Assembly: GCA_910577175.1 (NCBI GenBank)
Contig: CAJTLU010000001.1
Coordinates: 124,001 to 188,000 of the forward strand
Direction: 5' to 3'
Length of the DNA: 64,000 bases
Source: an uncultured Lachnospiraceae bacterium
Lineage (GTDB): Bacteria > Bacillota > Clostridia > Lachnospirales > Lachnospiraceae
The translations under genes and the position numbers were made by a program. This document shows, piece by piece, positions 61,442 through 64,000 of the stretch (position 1 is its first letter; the number at the start of each line of letters is the position of its first letter). The notes below the pieces were generated by a model that saw nothing but the letters and a program-made list of their open reading frames with translations, ran no database searches and was not told the origin of the DNA.

Positions 61442-62227
61442 TTGAAAAAGTATCTGTTGAAATGCCGGCTGCTTTTACTGCCGAGTTTGCTTGGAGTTGC
61501 TTTGTTTTATGTATTCCCGTATATCAGGGTAATATACTATTCCCTGATTGAAAATCAGTTCAGCAAGAAGTTTGTAGGATTAAAAAATTATCTTGCAGTG
61601 CTGCAAAATACATACTTCAGACTGGCATTGCGAAATTCGCTGTTTTTGATTATCATTGCAGTGCCTATGCTGGTTGCAGCTGCGTTTTTGCTGTCTATAT
61701 TACTCTTAAAAATGAAGGGGCGGTGGAAGCTGCTCCGGATTGCGTTTATTTTTCCGATGCTGGTGCCGACTGCCAGTCTTGTAGTGATATGGCGTACGCT
61801 GTTTGGTATGGAAGGTTCGGCAATGCCCGTTTACTTGTTGTTTATTTACAAAAATATCGGGCTTTTGGTGATTTTATTTAGCGCGGCTTTTTCCACATTA
61901 GACCATGCAGTGTTTGAAGCAGCACGTATAGACGGTGCGCACGGACTTACCATGCACCGGAAGGTGACGCTGCCGTTGATTTATCCGACGCTTCTTTTTG
62001 TTATTCTGATTGCTGTTGTGTACAGCTTTAAAGTATTCCGTGAAAGTTATCTGTATTTTGGAACAAGCTATCCCCCTGACCACAGCTATACGCTGCAGTA
62101 CTATATGAACAATCACTTTTTTAAACTGAATTATCAGTATCTTGCATCGGGCGCGGTGCTTACTTCGCTTATTATTTATCTGATTGTGTTTGTCGGAGTA
62201 AAGCTGCAAAAAAGATATACGTTATAA
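61442..62227 (+). CDS. Sugar ABC transporter permease (MalF/UgpA-like)
   Basis: 261 residues from TTG 61442, with GAGGGAGGGG upstream. Six predicted spans. The EAA loop that contacts the ATPase is well formed (VFEAARIDGAHGLTMHRKVTLPLI). First of two permeases of a CUT1-type carbohydrate uptake system; the binding protein is not in the window, and the multitask ATPase MsmX-type is usually encoded elsewhere. The upstream extension from 61358 is not needed. Confidence 0.9.
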   Translation: MKKYLLKCRLLLLPSLLGVALFYVFPYIRVIYYSLIENQFSKKFVGLKNYLAVLQNTYFRLALRNSLFLIIIAVPMLVAAAFLLSILLLKMKGRWKLLRIAFIFPMLVPTASLVVIWRTLFGMEGSAMPVYLLFIYKNIGLLVILFSAAFSTLDHAVFEAARIDGAHGLTMHRKVTLPLIYPTLLFVILIAVVYSFKVFRESYLYFGTSYPPDHSYTLQYYMNNHFFKLNYQYLASGAVLTSLIIYLIVFVGVKLQKRYTL

Positions 62228-62239
62228 GGGGGGCTGCGT

Positions 62240-63043
62240 ATGGAAAAAGTAATCAAAAAAGTAATTCTTTCTGTTCTTGCAATTTTGTTTCTTCTGCCGG
62301 TTCTATTGACCGTCGTATGTTCTTTTTCTGCCGGAAACGTGGATACAGATGCATTTCGTTTGGAGCATCTTTTTCCTTCCGGACTTGATTTTACAGGATA
62401 TTATGATTTATTGATTGAACATTCGTATGTTCTCCGGAATTTTTGGAATTCGGTGTTTTATGCCGGGGCGATTACCTGCTTTAATATTCTGGTATCGGTG
62501 CCTGCGGCATATGCTTTTTCCCAGGCAAGGTTCCGTGGAAAAGAGCTGCTGTTCTTTTTCTATATCGTGCTGACTATGATGCCGCTTCAGGTGACGCTGC
62601 TTCCGAATTATGTCGGACTCCGGGACATGAAGCTTCTGGATACGCCTTTTGCAATTATTCTGCCTGCAGTTTTTACGCCGTTCAGCGTGTTTCTGATGAC
62701 GCAGTATATGAGAGGGATGGAGCAGTCCTTTGTAGAAGCGGCGTTATTGGAAACAAGGTCTGTCATAAAAATTGCCGGTATGGTGATTCTGCCGCAGCTT
62801 CGTGCCTGTGTTTTTGCCGTATTTGTATTTGTATTTGCAGAGCATTGGAACATGGTGGAGCAGCCGGATATTTATTTGCGGCAGGAGAGCTTAAAGCCGT
62901 TGTCCAGTCTTCTTGCAATTGGAGAAGGTCTTACGGCAGCGGAGGTATTGGCAGGTTCTGTTATTTTTATGGTGCCGATTGTCATTTTATATCTTTATTT
63001 CCATGACAGTCTGGAAATCGGATTGGAGAGTATGAAATTATGA
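62240..63043 (+). CDS. Sugar ABC transporter permease (MalG/UgpE-like)
   Basis: 267 residues, six spans, starting 12 bases after the first permease. N-terminus KKVILSVLAILFLLPVLLTV is typical. The EAA loop reads FVEAALLETRSVIKIAGMVI and is degenerate: the usual Asp-Gly-Ala after EAA is replaced by Glu-Thr-Arg. The stop overlaps the next gene as ATGA. Confidence 0.9.
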   Translation: MEKVIKKVILSVLAILFLLPVLLTVVCSFSAGNVDTDAFRLEHLFPSGLDFTGYYDLLIEHSYVLRNFWNSVFYAGAITCFNILVSVPAAYAFSQARFRGKELLFFFYIVLTMMPLQVTLLPNYVGLRDMKLLDTPFAIILPAVFTPFSVFLMTQYMRGMEQSFVEAALLETRSVIKIAGMVILPQLRACVFAVFVFVFAEHWNMVEQPDIYLRQESLKPLSSLLAIGEGLTAAEVLAGSVIFMVPIVILYLYFHDSLEIGLESMKL

Positions 63044-63762
63044 ATACGAAAAAAGCAGCAACCAGGATTTTAGTGGTATTTTTTACGATAATGTTATTAT
63101 GTACTTTATTTTCAGAGGACTTGTACCATTTGACGCTGCCAAAGGTGGCAACAAGAACTACGGCAAGAAAAGTGTTTCCATATGAAATAACAGGAGTAGA
63201 CGGCAGCGTGATTACCGTGGAACGGACGGAGGTAGCAGTTCCCAGCTATATGATGATTGAAAACAGCGTATACGTGCTGGAGGAAACGGAACAGGGGGCC
63301 TTTGTCACGAAAAGGAAAATACAGACGGGGAAATCGGCTGGGGGTTGGATTGAGGTGAAGGAAGGGCTGAACGGCAGGACGAAGATAGTGTTAGGGAGTG
63401 ACCGGAAGCTTAAGGATGGGGCAAAGGTGTTAGAAGATGAGAAGAACGGACAGATTTCCCTGTACAGGATGCAGGGGGTACAGATAGGAGGGTGCGCGGA
63501 TGCCAAATATTATCGTCTCTGCATGAGGAATAATACCTGGCATGTTATTTTGGTTGCAGCGTTTACCTTACTCTTAGTCTGCATCTGTAAAGTGTCTCTT
63601 AAGGGCAGACGGCGGATTTTGTGGAGCCCGGTGATGGTTCTTTGGTGTGTACTGGTCTGCTTCTATTTCCGTATGGCTATTGTGATTCCACCGGAATGGA
63701 TACCGGAAAAGCTGATTGACTGGAACGGATGGAGGGAAAACATAAGGCATTTCTGGGTTTAG
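63040..63762 (+). CDS. Membrane-anchored protein of the ABC operon, unknown function
   Basis: 240 residues. One N-terminal span (RILVVFFTIMLLCTLF), a 130-residue exported domain with a beta-rich pattern and PYEITGVDGSVITVERTE, then two C-terminal spans (WHVILVAAFTLLLVCICKV; LWCVLVCFYFRMAIVIPP). The domain has some feel of a secretion-type HlyD hairpin segment, but I do not assign a family. Coupled to the permease by a four-base overlap, so it probably serves the same transporter. Confidence 0.75.
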   Translation: MNTKKAATRILVVFFTIMLLCTLFSEDLYHLTLPKVATRTTARKVFPYEITGVDGSVITVERTEVAVPSYMMIENSVYVLEETEQGAFVTKRKIQTGKSAGGWIEVKEGLNGRTKIVLGSDRKLKDGAKVLEDEKNGQISLYRMQGVQIGGCADAKYYRLCMRNNTWHVILVAAFTLLLVCICKVSLKGRRRILWSPVMVLWCVLVCFYFRMAIVIPPEWIPEKLIDWNGWRENIRHFWV

Positions 63763-63772
63763 GAAAAGCCGG

Positions 63773-63891
63773 GGTTCTGTATTTTGCATGCGCAAACGCT
63801 GCGCTCCTTCGGACAAATGCAAACTAAGATACCGCACAGCCGTTTCCTTTTGGGACCTTTCCAAGTGGCTTAAAATGTAGAAACTATTTAG
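63773..63891. repeat. Intergenic mosaic element (E)
   Basis: Left end GTTCTGTATTTTGCATGC and right end AAAATGTAGAAAC are roughly inverted. Contains the 19-bp repeat shared with 2236-2254 at 63805-63823. Related to elements A, B and C by its ends. Confidence 0.5.
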
Positions 63892-63980
63892 AAAGAAAAA
63901 TATTGACAAGATTGGAAAATCTGATTAAAATGATTCACGGGAAGGCGGGGCGCAGCAGCGGTTCGCCTTTGTGCTTTTTT
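63876..63980 (+). promoter_or_regulatory. Promoter and possible attenuator at the window end
   Basis: TGTAGAAACTATTTAG (63876), then TTGACA (63903-63908), 17 bases, TAAAAT (63926-63931). The early transcript holds AAGGCG / CGCCTT (63942-63947 with 63964-63969) and a T run at 63975-63980, then a ribosome site (GGAAGGAG). The gene it serves lies beyond the window. Confidence 0.65.
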
Positions 63981-64000
63981 GGGAAGGAGAAAAGACGGAA

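Noticed and set aside
1..64000. tRNA, rRNA or complete insertion sequence
   Set aside because: I scanned for conserved tRNA arms, rRNA segments and transposase motifs with flanking repeats and found none; only the Rpn-type stub is transposase-like.

Overview
The window reads as a chromosomal segment of an anaerobic Firmicute, most likely a Lachnospiraceae-type Clostridia. The signs are strong AGGAGG ribosome binding sites, sigma-A promoters with 17-base spacers, Gram-positive gene types (ABC-F, PrsA-like foldase lipoprotein, gatCAB, ThrE pair, RlmH), a full-length clostridial PurL, and a Tad-like pilus operon of the type found in gut Clostridia. I see no rRNA, tRNA, CRISPR array or complete insertion sequence. 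The family assignment is inference from gene content, not a database result.

Layout. 1-22.8 kb is mostly housekeeping: a foldase lipoprotein cut by the window edge, a LysR regulator, purL, an NYN-LOTUS protein, an orphan PTS EIIC, a DUF975/CmpB-type membrane protein, a TetR regulator with a visible operator next to a broken dehydrogenase gene, an ABC-F ATPase, a beta-CASP metallo-hydrolase, an M32 peptidase/HAD pair, enolase, two small conserved-looking genes and a P-type calcium ATPase. 23.1-31.7 kb is one tightly packed operon for an atypical Tad-like pilus or secretion machine: three MinD/TadZ-like proteins without a normal Walker A, a SAF-domain protein, a TadA-type ATPase, a single TadC-like membrane protein that seems to start at ATA, and six small single-span proteins. 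32.0-41.0 kb codes for a DUF6273-like lipoprotein and a 2,502-residue secreted protein with leucine-rich and InlB-type repeats.

41.0-41.8 kb is a gene-poor scar with two copies of a 111-bp repeat and gene remnants. It is followed by a UvrD/PcrA-type helicase, the two-part ThrE exporter, a histidine phosphatase, rlmH, a possible toroid protein, two AraC/GyrI regulators, a DUF3788-like protein, a broken Rpn-type nuclease gene ahead of a long Sel1-repeat protein, a kinase-like protein with an altered P-loop, ApbE and a HEAT-repeat protein. 55.9-64 kb has gatCAB, ilvN-ilvC and the start of a sugar ABC transporter operon behind a structured leader.

Two patterns tie the window together. First, a motif close to TGCGGAAACTTAAG lies 24-28 bases upstream of the -35 box of at least eight promoters, on both strands. 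Second, several intergenic spaces hold related mosaic repeats whose ends carry this same motif as terminal inverted repeats. I consider this motif/repeat family and the atypical Tad-like operon the most interesting content.
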